This document shows positions 16,516 through 24,762 of a DNA stretch of 64,000 nt, one piece after another. Positions within the stretch are counted from its first letter, which is position 1. Every line of letters starts with the position of its first letter. The stretch is from Litorisediminicola beolgyonensis (lineage in GTDB: Bacteria; Pseudomonadota; Alphaproteobacteria; Rhodobacterales; Rhodobacteraceae): contig NZ_JBHTMU010000007.1 of assembly GCF_042679605.1 (NCBI RefSeq), positions 1 through 64,000 on the forward strand. Direction: 5' to 3'. The notes under the pieces are model-generated. The model saw nothing but the letters and a program-made list of their open reading frames with translations, did no database searches and was not told where the DNA came from. The position numbers were made by a program, and so were the translations under genes.

Positions 16516-16537
16516 CCGGGCCCCCAGCGGGGCCCGG
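16516..16537. other. GC-rich stem-loop in the soxZ-soxA gap
   Basis: CCGGGCCCC (16516-16524) pairs perfectly with GGGGCCCGG (16529-16537) around a 4-base loop. No U-tract follows on the sox strand, so it is more likely an mRNA processing or stability element than a terminator. It could raise SoxYZ relative to SoxA. Confidence 0.55.
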
Positions 16538-16543
16538 CTGCCG

Positions 16544-16870
16544 TCAGCCGACGGTGATCTCGCCGGTCTCTTCGTAGACGTCCCCGTCCTGGTCGTGCCA
16601 GGTGAAGGTGAAGGTGCCGCTCTCGGGCACTTTCGCCTGAAACTCGAAATACGGGTTGGTCGAGATCGCCGGCTCCATCGCCACATCGATGATCGTCTCG
16701 CCGTTGAAGGTGGCGGTGAAGCGATCGATGATGTGCTCGGGAATGACGTTGCCGTCCTTGTCCTTGCGCTGGCCCGATTCCATCGGGTGGCTGATCAGCG
16801 TCTTGATGGTGACGCTCTCGCCGGCAGAGGCCTTGCTCGGCACTTTGACGCGGGGTTTGACGTTATCCAT
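16544..16870 (-). CDS. soxZ: SoxZ, sulfur-carrier scaffold protein
   Basis: SoxZ is the partner of SoxY in the SoxYZ carrier complex. The 108-residue product has no signal peptide; it is normally carried through the Tat system with SoxY. The family pattern VKVPSKASAGESVTIKTLISHPMESGQR and TFTFTWHDQDGDVYEETGEI is clear. It follows soxY by 24 bases. Confidence 0.95.
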   Translation of the reverse strand: MDNVKPRVKVPSKASAGESVTIKTLISHPMESGQRKDKDGNVIPEHIIDRFTATFNGETIIDVAMEPAISTNPYFEFQAKVPESGTFTFTWHDQDGDVYEETGEITVG

Positions 16871-16894
16871 GTCTTCTACTCCTGTGCCTGTGCC

Positions 16895-17311
16895 TCAGCC
16901 GCCGCAGCCGCCGATGGTGACTTTGACGTTCTTCGTGGTGCGCGCGAAGCTGCCATCCTCGAGCTTGGCGATCGCGATCACGTCCTGGGTCTTGGCCAGG
17001 CGGATGCGGGTCGAGGCGGTCTGCGACCCGGCCATCGGGCCGAAGTTGAAGGTCGCGACGACCGGCTCGGGGTTGCCCGCGGCCAGAAGCAGGATCGCGC
17101 TGGCGCCGGGTGCGGAGACCTCGACCGGCACAGTGTTGCCGTTCTCGGCGATCTCGGGCGCGTTGAGCTCAACGCCGCCCTCGCCGGGCTCGGTGCCGCC
17201 GGTGAATTCGGTTACGGCATCTTCCACGGCCGCGGAGACCGGGAAGGGCAGCAGGGCGAGAAACGCGGCACCCGCGCCCATCGCCATGGTGTCTCGTCTG
17301 GTGAAGTCCAT
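16895..17311 (-). CDS. soxY: SoxY, sulfur-carrier protein with C-terminal GGCGG
   Basis: SoxY carries the sulfur intermediates on a cysteine in a flexible C-terminal arm. The 138-residue product ends exactly in GGCGG, so the carrier cysteine (Cys136) is intact. It has a Tat signal (MDFTRRDTMAMGAGAAFLAL), which exports the SoxYZ pair. I set the start at 17311 because it gives the Tat signal; the longer open frame upstream is antisense noise over soxX. It lies 29 bases after soxX and before soxZ. Confidence 0.95.
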   Translation of the reverse strand: MDFTRRDTMAMGAGAAFLALLPFPVSAAVEDAVTEFTGGTEPGEGGVELNAPEIAENGNTVPVEVSAPGASAILLLAAGNPEPVVATFNFGPMAGSQTASTRIRLAKTQDVIAIAKLEDGSFARTTKNVKVTIGGCGG

Positions 17312-17340
17312 CTCGTTTCTCCTTGTTCTCTCGCTCAATT

Positions 17341-17805
17341 TTACTTGAGCGTCATCAGGAAGGCGACCACGTCCTCGACCTGCTGTGCGGTCAGGAGCGG
17401 CGGCAGCGGCTCTGTGCCGGCCTTGCCGGTGAATGCATCGCCGGGACGGATGAAGCCGGTCGACTTGTAGAAGGCCGGCATGACCGTGTCCGGGAAGGTG
17501 ATCTTGGCGTTGGCCACGATGCCGCGAAGCTCGGCCTCGCCCCAGCGATCCGCGACGCCGTCGAGCGGCGGGCCGATTTCGCCCTGGAAGGCGGCGTCGA
17601 GCGCGCTGATCTGGTGGCAGGCCACGCAATTGCCGAGACCGCGGGTGCTGGCGACGTTCGCGCCTGCCTCCGCATCGCCCGGAGCGCCCGAGAGCGAGCT
17701 TTCCACCGAGCCGTATTCTCCGTAAGCGACCTCTTGCGGGTCAACGTCCTGCGCATGGACCGCGCTCGCGGCCAGAAGCGCAACACCGAGTGCTGTGAGC
17801 CTCAT
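17341..17805 (-). CDS. soxX: SoxX, monoheme cytochrome subunit of SoxXA
   Basis: SoxX is the electron-transfer cytochrome of SoxXA. The 154-residue product has a signal peptide (MRLTALGVALLAASAVHAQ), one haem motif CVACH (60-64), and a downstream FPDTVMPAFY segment that should provide the Met ligand. The ATG at 17805 has GGAGG five bases upstream, so I prefer it over the ATG at 17823, which would place that GGAGG inside the gene. It is the first gene of the soxXYZA unit, with a perfect operator about 90 bases upstream. Confidence 0.95.
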   Translation of the reverse strand: MRLTALGVALLAASAVHAQDVDPQEVAYGEYGSVESSLSGAPGDAEAGANVASTRGLGNCVACHQISALDAAFQGEIGPPLDGVADRWGEAELRGIVANAKITFPDTVMPAFYKSTGFIRPGDAFTGKAGTEPLPPLLTAQQVEDVVAFLMTLK

Positions 17806-17893
17806 TTTTCCTCCCATATTCATCCGCGGCCCGTAAACCGGACACTGAGACTTCCGTATACCCTAGAGCACAACCGGGCCGCCCCGCAACGAC

Positions 17894-17913
17894 AAATTCA
17901 CATAAGCGAATTT
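17894..17913. promoter_or_regulatory. Candidate SoxR operator in the soxW-soxX gap
   Basis: AAATTC (17894-17899) and GAATTT (17908-17913) are a perfect 6 bp dyad around 8 bases, containing ATTC-N8-GAAT. The soxW-soxX gap is one of the regions bound by SoxR in Paracoccus pantotrophus. The site is about 90 bases upstream of soxX, a suitable place for a repressor. Confidence 0.7.
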
Positions 17914-17943
17914 TTGTTGGCGTTACGCGAAAGGCGCCTCCGG

Positions 17944-18537
17944 TCAGTCGGTTTTGCCGTTGTCGCGCTCCTGGATCATCCGCGCATGATACCGCTGGAA
18001 ATCCTCATCGCCGTCAAGCTCATAGCGCTTTTCGTTCACCCAGGTGAACATGTCCAGAGTGGTCCCGAGAGCGAAGGCTCCGGGCATCACCGACACCGCC
18101 GCCTGGGACACGCTTTGTCCCTCGGGGACCTCTTCGGGCAGGAACAGGATCGTCGGCGTGAAGAGAATCCCCCACTTCCGCGCCGCCGCCTTTTCCGACA
18201 GCGCCTCGCCGTCGAGATCGGTGACCTCGGTGTCGCCGTGCAGGTTCATCTGCACGACGAAATAGTTCTCCTCGATGTAGTCGCTGAGGACCGGCTCGGG
18301 GAACACCTCCTCGTGCATCTTGGTGCAGTAGACGCAGCCGCGCTGCTCGAAGAAGATCACCAGCCGCTTGCCCTCGGCATTGGCCTCGGCGAGGTCCTCG
18401 CGCAGGTCCTTGAAGGTGTCGCGCATCCAGTCGGTCTTGTGCAGACCGTCATCGCCCAGGGTCGCGGCGAGAAGCGGTGAGGCAACGGCGAGTGTCGCGG
18501 CCGTGGCGACGGCGATCAGGGCTCTCATGTCGGTCAT
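17944..18537 (-). CDS. soxW: SoxW, periplasmic thioredoxin
   Basis: SoxW is a periplasmic thioredoxin that receives reductant from the membrane protein SoxV and helps keep SoxYZ active. The 197-residue product has a signal peptide (to about residue 24) and the redox motif CVYC (Cys68, Cys71) in FFEQRGCVYCTKMHEEVF. The fold then continues normally with the cis-Pro motif FTPTILFL. soxV ends 10 bases upstream. GGAGG lies between the genes, and either of two ATGs (18537, 18528) could be used. Confidence 0.93.
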   Translation of the reverse strand: MTDMRALIAVATAATLAVASPLLAATLGDDGLHKTDWMRDTFKDLREDLAEANAEGKRLVIFFEQRGCVYCTKMHEEVFPEPVLSDYIEENYFVVQMNLHGDTEVTDLDGEALSEKAAARKWGILFTPTILFLPEEVPEGQSVSQAAVSVMPGAFALGTTLDMFTWVNEKRYELDGDEDFQRYHARMIQERDNGKTD

Positions 18538-18547
18538 GTCCTCCGTG

Positions 18548-19285
18548 TCAGCCCAGCGATGTGAAGCCGGGAAAGGTGTCGATCAGCCATTGCGCGATCA
18601 GGTTGACCGACCCGGTCGCGATCAGGATAGCAAAGAGGATGAGCATGACGCCCATCACCTTTTCGGCATAGCCGAGGTATGTGCGGTTGCGCGCGGTCCA
18701 GCGCAGGAACGGCCCCGAGAAGAGCGCCGCGACCACGAAAGGCGCGGTCATGCCGATCCCGTAGACCAGAAGCAGGAGCCCGCCGCGCCAGAGATCGCCC
18801 ATGCCCGACGCGATCATCAGGATCGAGGCCAGCGCCGGGCCGACGCAGGGCGTCCAGCCGAAGCCGAAGGCCAGGCCCATCGCGTAGGCCCCGAGATAAG
18901 TCGAGGGCGGCACGGTGCTCTCCACACGCGCCTCGCGGTAGAGGATCGGCACCCGGATCACGCCGAGAAAATGCAGGCCGAAGACCATCAGGATCGCCGC
19001 CGCGACATAGGAGAGCGGCTCCTGGTAGGTCGCGAAGGTGCGGCCGAGCGCGGTCGCGCCGAGGCCCAGAAGCACGAAGATCGTGGTCACCCCGGCGGCG
19101 AACAGCAGCGCCGAGACGACGAGCCGCCTCTGCGCGCCCGGCGCCACCTCGGTCTCGCCGCGGATCTCGTTGATCGAGAGCCCCGCCATGTAGCTCAGGT
19201 AGAACGGCACCATCGGCAGGATGCAGGGGGTAAAGAAGCTCAGGATGCCCGCAAAAAGGGCACCCGCATAGCTCATGTCCAGCAT
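18548..19285 (-). CDS. soxV: SoxV, CcdA-type membrane thiol-disulfide transporter
   Basis: SoxV moves reducing equivalents from cytoplasmic thioredoxin across the membrane to SoxW. The 245-residue protein has about six membrane segments. The two conserved CcdA cysteines are in FFTPCILPMVPFYLSY and FGWTPCVGPALASI. I chose the ATG at 19285 (MLDMSYAGALFAGIL) with AGGAG upstream at a good distance. It is first in the minus-strand sox run and is divergent from soxS, so the gap between them should hold two promoters. Confidence 0.94.
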   Translation of the reverse strand: MLDMSYAGALFAGILSFFTPCILPMVPFYLSYMAGLSINEIRGETEVAPGAQRRLVVSALLFAAGVTTIFVLLGLGATALGRTFATYQEPLSYVAAAILMVFGLHFLGVIRVPILYREARVESTVPPSTYLGAYAMGLAFGFGWTPCVGPALASILMIASGMGDLWRGGLLLLVYGIGMTAPFVVAALFSGPFLRWTARNRTYLGYAEKVMGVMLILFAILIATGSVNLIAQWLIDTFPGFTSLG

Positions 19286-19305
19286 TGCACCGGCGCTCCT
19301 TGAGC

Positions 19306-19323
19306 AATTCATATATTCAGATT
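19306..19323. promoter_or_regulatory. Degenerate SoxR-type operator between soxV and soxS
   Basis: Read on the minus strand, ATCT-N8-GAAT (19322-19307) matches ATTC-N8-GAAT at six of eight half-site positions. The spacer ends TATAT, close to the TATGT seen at the other sites. The soxS-soxV gap is the second region bound by SoxR in Paracoccus pantotrophus. The A/T richness also fits a promoter. Confidence 0.4.
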
Positions 19324-19362
19324 ATGTTGTGCGTCGAAACCATCGTCAACGGACCACACCGC

Positions 19363-19791
19363 GTGCGTTTGTTTTTGTCCATGCTCACGGCCCTGGCAAC
19401 CCTCGCCAGCGCCGCGATCGCTGAGACCCGGCTCGTCATTGTCGAGCAACCGGGCTGCATCTTTTGTGCCCAGTGGAACGAACAGATAGCCCCGGCCTAC
19501 CCCAACACCGAGGCCGGAAAGTTCGCGCCTCTGCTGCGGGCCCAGATGTCCGAGGGCGCGCCCGAGGGCTACAGTTTCGACCGTCGGGTCCTCGTGACGC
19601 CGACCTTTATCCTGACCGAGGACGGCACGGAGCTTGCGCGGATGGAAGGCTATCCGGGCGAGGATTTCTTCTGGCCGCTCTTCGAGGAGCTCCTGCGCAC
19701 GCATACCGATTTCGGGGCCGAGACCGGCGCGGAGACCGTCAAGGAAACACGTCTTTTGAATCCGACCGAAGCACGGGGAGTGCTGCGATGA
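19363..19791 (+). CDS. soxS: SoxS, periplasmic thioredoxin-like protein
   Basis: SoxS is a thioredoxin-like protein reported in Paracoccus to be needed for full sox expression and for SoxYZ reactivation. The product of about 142 residues has a signal peptide (RLFLSMLTALATLASAAIA) and a CIFC motif (Cys32, Cys35). VTPTFILTEDGTELARMEGYPG is a thioredoxin-fold cis-Pro segment. A GTG at 19363 gives the best signal peptide; ATGs at 19324 and 19381 are alternatives. The stop overlaps the soxR start (ATGA). Confidence 0.85.
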   Translation: MRLFLSMLTALATLASAAIAETRLVIVEQPGCIFCAQWNEQIAPAYPNTEAGKFAPLLRAQMSEGAPEGYSFDRRVLVTPTFILTEDGTELARMEGYPGEDFFWPLFEELLRTHTDFGAETGAETVKETRLLNPTEARGVLR

Positions 19792-20123
19792 ACCTGCCTG
19801 TAATGACCGCCGACATGGCCGATGAAGAGATCGAGGAGATCGTCTCGAAGGCGACCTCCGCGGCCTCCTTCCTCAAGGCGATCAGCCATGAGGGACGTCT
19901 GATGATCCTGTGTCACCTGGTTTCCGGCGAGAAATCCGTGACCGAGCTCGAGGATCTTCTCTCGGCCCGCCAGGCGGCGGTGAGCCAGCAGCTCTCGCGG
20001 CTGCGGCTCGAAGGGCTCGTCGTGCCCCGGCGCGAGGGCAAGGCGATCTACTACCGGCTCGCGGACGACAAGCCGCGAAAGATGCTCGAATGTGTCTACG
20101 AGCTGTTCTGCAAGGACACGTGA
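19788..20123 (+). CDS. soxR: SoxR, ArsR-family (SqrR/BigR-like) repressor of sox genes
   Basis: This 111-residue winged-helix protein has the ArsR-family core, from SFLKAISHEGRLMILCHL through the recognition helix SARQAAVSQQLSRLRLEGL. Cys42 and two C-terminal cysteines (Cys102, Cys108) are visible. In SqrR and BigR a pair at about positions 41 and 107 senses persulfide by forming a sulfur bridge, so I infer that Cys42 and one of the C-terminal cysteines do this here. It is not the SoxR of the oxidative-stress MerR family. It is coupled to soxS. The ATTC-N8-GAAT dyads in the cluster are its probable targets. Confidence 0.92.
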   Translation: MNLPVMTADMADEEIEEIVSKATSAASFLKAISHEGRLMILCHLVSGEKSVTELEDLLSARQAAVSQQLSRLRLEGLVVPRREGKAIYYRLADDKPRKMLECVYELFCKDT

Positions 20124-20189
20124 CGCCGGACGCCGCGGACAGGGAGCCCTGACAGGGGGCTTGCGGCACCGGATCTGGGAGGGGAATGC

Positions 20190-21248
20190 ATGGACGCCGT
20201 GATGACGGATCACGCGCTGATGGCCGCTGTCGGTCTGTTCGGCGGCGTGCTTCTCGGTCTGGCCGCTCGAATCGGCCGCTTCTGTTCGCTCGGGGCCATC
20301 GAGGACGTGCTCTATGCCGGGTCCGACCGGCGCCTGCGGATGTGGGGGGTGGCGATCGGTCTGGCGGTCGCGGGCAGCTTCGGCGCGGGCGCGCTCGGGT
20401 TTGCCGATCTGTCGTCCTCGATCTATCTCGCGCAGGCCTGGAACCCGCTTGCCTCCATCGTCGGAGGCCTGCTCTTCGGCTACGGCATGGCCTTGGCGGG
20501 CAATTGCGGCTACGGCGCCATCGCGCGGCTCGGCGGCGGCGATCTGCGCAGCTTCGTGATCGTCCTGGTGATGGGCGTCGCGACCTTCGTGGTCCTCTCG
20601 GGCCCCCTCGCCTCGCTCAGGGTGGCGCTCTTCCCGACGGACCTTGCCGCCGCCGGACGCGAGCCGGGGCTGGCGCATGGGCTGGCACGGATGACCGGCG
20701 TCCCCTTGGCCGCGACCGGGATCGCCGCCGGGCTTCTGATCGCCCTGGCCTCCGCCGCCGGGCGCGAGATCCGCGGTGACGCCAAGGCGCTGGCCTGGAG
20801 CGCGGTGGTCGCCCTGGCCGTCGTCTCCGCCTGGGTCGGCACGAGCGCGATCACCGCGCAGAGCTTCGAGCCGCTGGGCGTCCAGTCCCACACCTACTCG
20901 GCCCCGCTGGGCGAGACGATCCTGTGGTTCATGACCGCGTCCGGCCGCCCGCTCAGCTTCGCGGTGGGATCGGTCGCGGGGGTCTGGCTCGGCGCGTTTC
21001 TGGGCTCCGTGCGGCTGGGGCATTTCCGCTGGGAGGCCTGCGAGGACCCGCGCGAGCTGCGCCGCCAGATCGTCGGAGCCGCGCTCATGGGCGGCGGCGC
21101 TGTCGTCGCCATGGGCTGCACCGTCGGTCAGGGACTCTCGGCCTTCTCGGTCCTGGCCTTCAGCGCGCCCGTCACCGCGGCCGCGATCTTCGCGGGCGCG
21201 GCGCTTGGTCTTCGGCACCTGATCTGGGGCTTCTCCCCCGCCGAATAG
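20190..21248 (+). CDS. soxT: YeeE/YedE-family sulfur transporter, SoxT type
   Basis: The 352-residue membrane protein has about nine to ten hydrophobic helices. It carries the conserved cysteine motifs of the YeeE/YedE (thiosulfate/sulfur-compound transporter) family: IGRFCSLGA, GNCGYGA and AMGCTVGQGLS. The cysteines line the thiosulfate path in the E. coli homologue YeeE. Placement after soxSR fits SoxT, which has been suggested to import sulfur compounds, including for sensing by SoxR. GGAGG precedes the ATG at 20190 by 7 bases. The gap of 66 bases after soxR contains no clear terminator. Confidence 0.85.
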   Translation: MDAVMTDHALMAAVGLFGGVLLGLAARIGRFCSLGAIEDVLYAGSDRRLRMWGVAIGLAVAGSFGAGALGFADLSSSIYLAQAWNPLASIVGGLLFGYGMALAGNCGYGAIARLGGGDLRSFVIVLVMGVATFVVLSGPLASLRVALFPTDLAAAGREPGLAHGLARMTGVPLAATGIAAGLLIALASAAGREIRGDAKALAWSAVVALAVVSAWVGTSAITAQSFEPLGVQSHTYSAPLGETILWFMTASGRPLSFAVGSVAGVWLGAFLGSVRLGHFRWEACEDPRELRRQIVGAALMGGGAVVAMGCTVGQGLSAFSVLAFSAPVTAAAIFAGAALGLRHLIWGFSPAE

Positions 21249-21257
21249 CCCCGCAGC

Positions 21258-23678
21258 CTATTCGCCGTCGGGATCGCCCATCGAGGTCTTCTCGTGGCGC
21301 GGCGGCTCGGGCGGCATCTCCTGCGTACCCTGATCCTTACCGGCAAAAGCGCGGTGCGGGGTGACGGTCTGGCCGGTGAGCGTCTCGGCGTTGCGGAGCC
21401 AGATATCGCGCTGCGGGAACGGGATCTCGATGCCTTCCTCGGAGAAACGCTCGGCGATCTGGTGGTTCATCTCGGTGTGCACGACGAGGATTTCGAGCAC
21501 GTCCGACAGCATCACCCGGATCTCGAAATTCAGGGCATTGTCGCCGAAGCCCTTGAAATAGATGAAGGGCTCGGGGTTCATCAGCACCAGCGGATGCGCC
21601 CGCGCGATCGAGGTCAGGATGCGTTCGACCTGCCGCGTATCGGTGCCGTAGGACACGCTGACCGGCACGATCAGACGCCCCACCGTGTTGCCATGCGTGT
21701 AGTTCGTGACCGTGCCGGTGATGAAATCGGCATTGGGCACGATCACGTCGAAGCGGTCGAAGGTCTCGATGCGGGTGGAGCGGACCGAGATGTCCTTGAC
21801 GAAGCCGGAATTGCCGTTGACGTCGATCCAGTCGCCCTGGCTGATGGGGCGCTCGATCAGCAGGATGATGCCCGAGACGAAGTTCTGGACGATGGTCTGC
21901 AGGCCGAAACCGATCCCGATGGAGAGCGCACCGGCGACCACGGTCAGGGTCGACAGATCGAGGCCCGTGGCCGTGAAGGCGACAAGCGCGGCGATGATCA
22001 CCCCGACATAGCCGAGGCCCGATACGATGGCGTTCTGGCCGCCCACGTCGATCCGGGTCTTGGGCAGGACCGTGGTGCGCAGACCGCCCTGGAAGAGCCG
22101 CGTCAGCGCGTAGCCAATGGCGAAGACCAGCGCGAAGGTGAGGAAATCGAGCGGCGAGATCCGCGTCTCGCCGATGGAGAAGCCGGTGACGAAGCGGGTC
22201 CAGAGCTCGGTGATGTCCGAGGTCCGCGCGCCCCAGATCAACGCCGCGACGGGCGCGGCCGCGAGCAGCAGGATGAACCCCGCGAGCACCGGGATCAGCG
22301 TCTGCGATTCCTCGGTCGTGCGGCCCGTTACCAGTTCGTAGATGTCCGAGACCAGCCGCTGCAGGACGAGCACCAGACCCGCCAGGAGCAGGGACGCGAT
22401 GGTGGGCGCGATCATGAATTGCGACAGCGCCGCGTAGCCCGCCACGGCCAGGAGCGGCGCGACCGAGGCGATGATCATCAGCAAGGTGCCGACGATGCGT
22501 AGGACCCGCATCTCGAACTGCGTGCCGTAATTCGCTTCGGCCTCTTCGTTCTCGTAGACCGCCTCGGCGTTGCTGAAGATCTGGCCCAGGCGGAAGAGGA
22601 CGAGGGACGCGCCGATCAGGACCGGCAGCGCGAGGACGCCGTTGATCTCGGCGGACCAGTCGCCGAAGCCCGACAGGGTCATGCGCGCGTCGCGCAGAAC
22701 CATCAGGATGGAGAGGATGTTGAAATAGGCGCGCGCCTCGAAGCGGCGCTGCGGCGCGATGGGCAGCGTGGCCTCGCGGTCGTCATCCGAGAAGGTCTGC
22801 AGCGCCAGCCAGCGGACGAAGACGAAGGTCCCGAGCCAGATCGGCAGGTTCAGGAGCAGCGCGTCGACGCGCTCGGTCACGAAGCCCGTCAGGCGCGCGG
22901 CGACCACGATCAGGAGGATGCCCGTCAGGGGCAGCACGATCAGCCCGAGCGACAGGAGGAACCGCCAGACGCCCGAGCCGCGCCGGGTCGCGCGGCGCAG
23001 CCAGCGGACGGCCGCCTCGGCCCAGGCGCGGCCGCGCAAGAGCAGGATGAGGCCCGCGGCCAGGGTGACGATCACCGAGGGCAGCGTGTCGTAGAAGGCC
23101 TGCGTGCCCGCGTTCTCGATCCAAGCGTCGTCGATCTCGTTCCAGAGCGACTCGAGGGTCAGCGCCAGCGCGGCAGCCGCCTCGGTCCAGATCACCGGGT
23201 TGAGCGGCGCGGCCTCGCGGCGCAGAAGCTCGCGCGTCTGCCGGGCGCGGATGCTCTGGTCGATCTCCCGGATCAGGCCGTCGGCGCGGGTAAAGGCCTC
23301 TTCGGCGGTCTGCACCGGCGCGCGCGCCTCGGCGAGCTGGGTGGTCAGTTCGGATCGGCGGCGGGCGACGTCCTCGGCCTCGACCTCTTCGGGCGCGGGT
23401 CCGAGCGCTTCGAGCTGGGCCTGGATCGTCGAGATGCGCGAGCTCTGCTCTTCCTGCAGGGCGATGAACCGGTCGCGGAACCCCGCGATCCGGCTGCGCA
23501 GCCCTTCGAGCACGTCCTCGTCGGGCCGCGCGGCGCCCAGCGCCTCTTCGGCCTCGGCCGCCGTCGTCTCCCAGGTCGCGTAATCGACCGCGGTCGCGTC
23601 CGGCTGTGCCCAGGCCGTGCCCAGAGAGATCCACAGCGCGGCAAGTGCCGCGAGGCAAATCCTCAGAGCGGGTCTCAT
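21258..23678 (-). CDS. Large MscS-family mechanosensitive channel with DUF3772 domain
   Basis: The 806-residue product has a signal peptide (RICLAALAALWISLGTAWA). A coiled-coil periplasmic domain of DUF3772 type follows (about 30-170, rich in Glu/Ala/Arg), then about ten membrane segments and the MscS core. The core is recognisable from SIGIGFGLQTIVQNFVSGI and ERPISQGDWIDVNGNSGFV. Such channels release solutes on hypo-osmotic shock. Its ATG overlaps the cysK stop (ATGA), so it is translationally coupled to cysK. It converges with soxT with only 9 bases between them. Confidence 0.9.
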   Translation of the reverse strand: MRPALRICLAALAALWISLGTAWAQPDATAVDYATWETTAAEAEEALGAARPDEDVLEGLRSRIAGFRDRFIALQEEQSSRISTIQAQLEALGPAPEEVEAEDVARRRSELTTQLAEARAPVQTAEEAFTRADGLIREIDQSIRARQTRELLRREAAPLNPVIWTEAAAALALTLESLWNEIDDAWIENAGTQAFYDTLPSVIVTLAAGLILLLRGRAWAEAAVRWLRRATRRGSGVWRFLLSLGLIVLPLTGILLIVVAARLTGFVTERVDALLLNLPIWLGTFVFVRWLALQTFSDDDREATLPIAPQRRFEARAYFNILSILMVLRDARMTLSGFGDWSAEINGVLALPVLIGASLVLFRLGQIFSNAEAVYENEEAEANYGTQFEMRVLRIVGTLLMIIASVAPLLAVAGYAALSQFMIAPTIASLLLAGLVLVLQRLVSDIYELVTGRTTEESQTLIPVLAGFILLLAAAPVAALIWGARTSDITELWTRFVTGFSIGETRISPLDFLTFALVFAIGYALTRLFQGGLRTTVLPKTRIDVGGQNAIVSGLGYVGVIIAALVAFTATGLDLSTLTVVAGALSIGIGFGLQTIVQNFVSGIILLIERPISQGDWIDVNGNSGFVKDISVRSTRIETFDRFDVIVPNADFITGTVTNYTHGNTVGRLIVPVSVSYGTDTRQVERILTSIARAHPLVLMNPEPFIYFKGFGDNALNFEIRVMLSDVLEILVVHTEMNHQIAERFSEEGIEIPFPQRDIWLRNAETLTGQTVTPHRAFAGKDQGTQEMPPEPPRHEKTSMGDPDGE

Positions 23679-24703
23679 ACGTCCTCGAAGACGCCCGGGA
23701 TCGACGCCGGGGCGCGGTCGAGCCAGGACGGAACGGGCAGTCCCTTGCCCGCCAGGAACTCCGGGTTGAAGAGCTTGGACTGGTAGCGGTTGCCGAAGTC
23801 GCAGAGGATCGTGACGATCGTGTGCCCCGGCCCGAGCTCCTTGGCGAGACGGATCGCGCCCGCCACGTTCACGCCCGTGGACCCGCCCATCACGAGCCCC
23901 TCCTCCTGCAGGAGGTCGAAGACGATCGGCAGGGCCTCGGCGTCGGGAATGCGGTAGGCGAAATCCGGGGTGAAGCCTTCGAGATTCGCGGTGATCCGGC
24001 CCTGCCCGATGCCTTCGGTAATCGAGTCGCCGGGGTTCTCCTCGCCGGTGTAGATCTTGAAGAGCCCCGCCCCCTCGGGATCGGCGAGACCGATCTTCAC
24101 GCCCTTGGACTGCAGCGCCTCGGCGACGCCCGCCAGCGTGCCGCCCGAGCCCACGGCGCAGATGAAGCCGTCGACCTTGCCGCCGGTCTGCTCCCAGATC
24201 TCGGGGCCTGTGGTCTCGATATGCGCGCGGCGGTTGGCGATATTGTCGAACTGGTTCGCCCAGATCGCGCCATGGGCGCTGTCGCGCGCCAACTCCTCGG
24301 CCAGGCGGCCGGAATATTTCACGTAGTTGTTCGGGTTCTTGTAGGGAACCGCCGGAACCTGCACGAGCTCGGCGCCCGCGAGCCGGAGCATGTCCTTCTT
24401 CTCCTGGCTCTGGGTTTCGGGGATCACGATCACCGTCTTGAAGCCCATCGACGCGCCGACCAGCGCGAGACCGATGCCAGTATTGCCCGCCGTGCCCTCG
24501 ACGATTGTGCCGCCGGGCTCAAGAAGCCCCTTCTCCACCGCGTCGCGGATGATGAAGAGCGCGGCGCGGTCCTTCACGGACTGGCCGGGGTTCATGAACT
24601 CGGCCTTTCCGAGGATCTCGCAGCCGGTCAGTTCGGACGCCTTGCGGAGGCGGATGAGCGGCGTGTGGCCGACCGCGTCGGCAAGGTCGCGGGCAATGCG
24701 CAT
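23675..24703 (-). CDS. cysK: Cysteine synthase A (O-acetylserine sulfhydrylase)
   Basis: CysK joins O-acetylserine with sulfide to make cysteine, using pyridoxal phosphate. The 342-residue product has the PLP lysine (Lys44) in NPGQSVKDRA, the substrate loop EGTAGNTGIGLAL, and the phosphate-binding GSGGTLAG. The order trgA-trgB-cysK is the one described for tellurite resistance in Rhodobacter sphaeroides, where cysK contributes to the phenotype. The start at 24703 (MRIARDLADAVGHTPLIRL) matches the family. The mscS gene is coupled downstream. Confidence 0.95.
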   Translation of the reverse strand: MRIARDLADAVGHTPLIRLRKASELTGCEILGKAEFMNPGQSVKDRAALFIIRDAVEKGLLEPGGTIVEGTAGNTGIGLALVGASMGFKTVIVIPETQSQEKKDMLRLAGAELVQVPAVPYKNPNNYVKYSGRLAEELARDSAHGAIWANQFDNIANRRAHIETTGPEIWEQTGGKVDGFICAVGSGGTLAGVAEALQSKGVKIGLADPEGAGLFKIYTGEENPGDSITEGIGQGRITANLEGFTPDFAYRIPDAEALPIVFDLLQEEGLVMGGSTGVNVAGAIRLAKELGPGHTIVTILCDFGNRYQSKLFNPEFLAGKGLPVPSWLDRAPASIPGVFEDV

Positions 24704-24762
24704 GGTCTGAATATCCTCCGGGGCAACAGTGGCCTACGGTGTAGGCCGCGTCCTGCAGGATC

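Noticed and set aside
19788..20123. Redox sensor SoxR of the MerR family
   Set aside because: The sequence is an ArsR-type winged helix without the Fe-S cysteine cluster. The shared gene name is coincidental.
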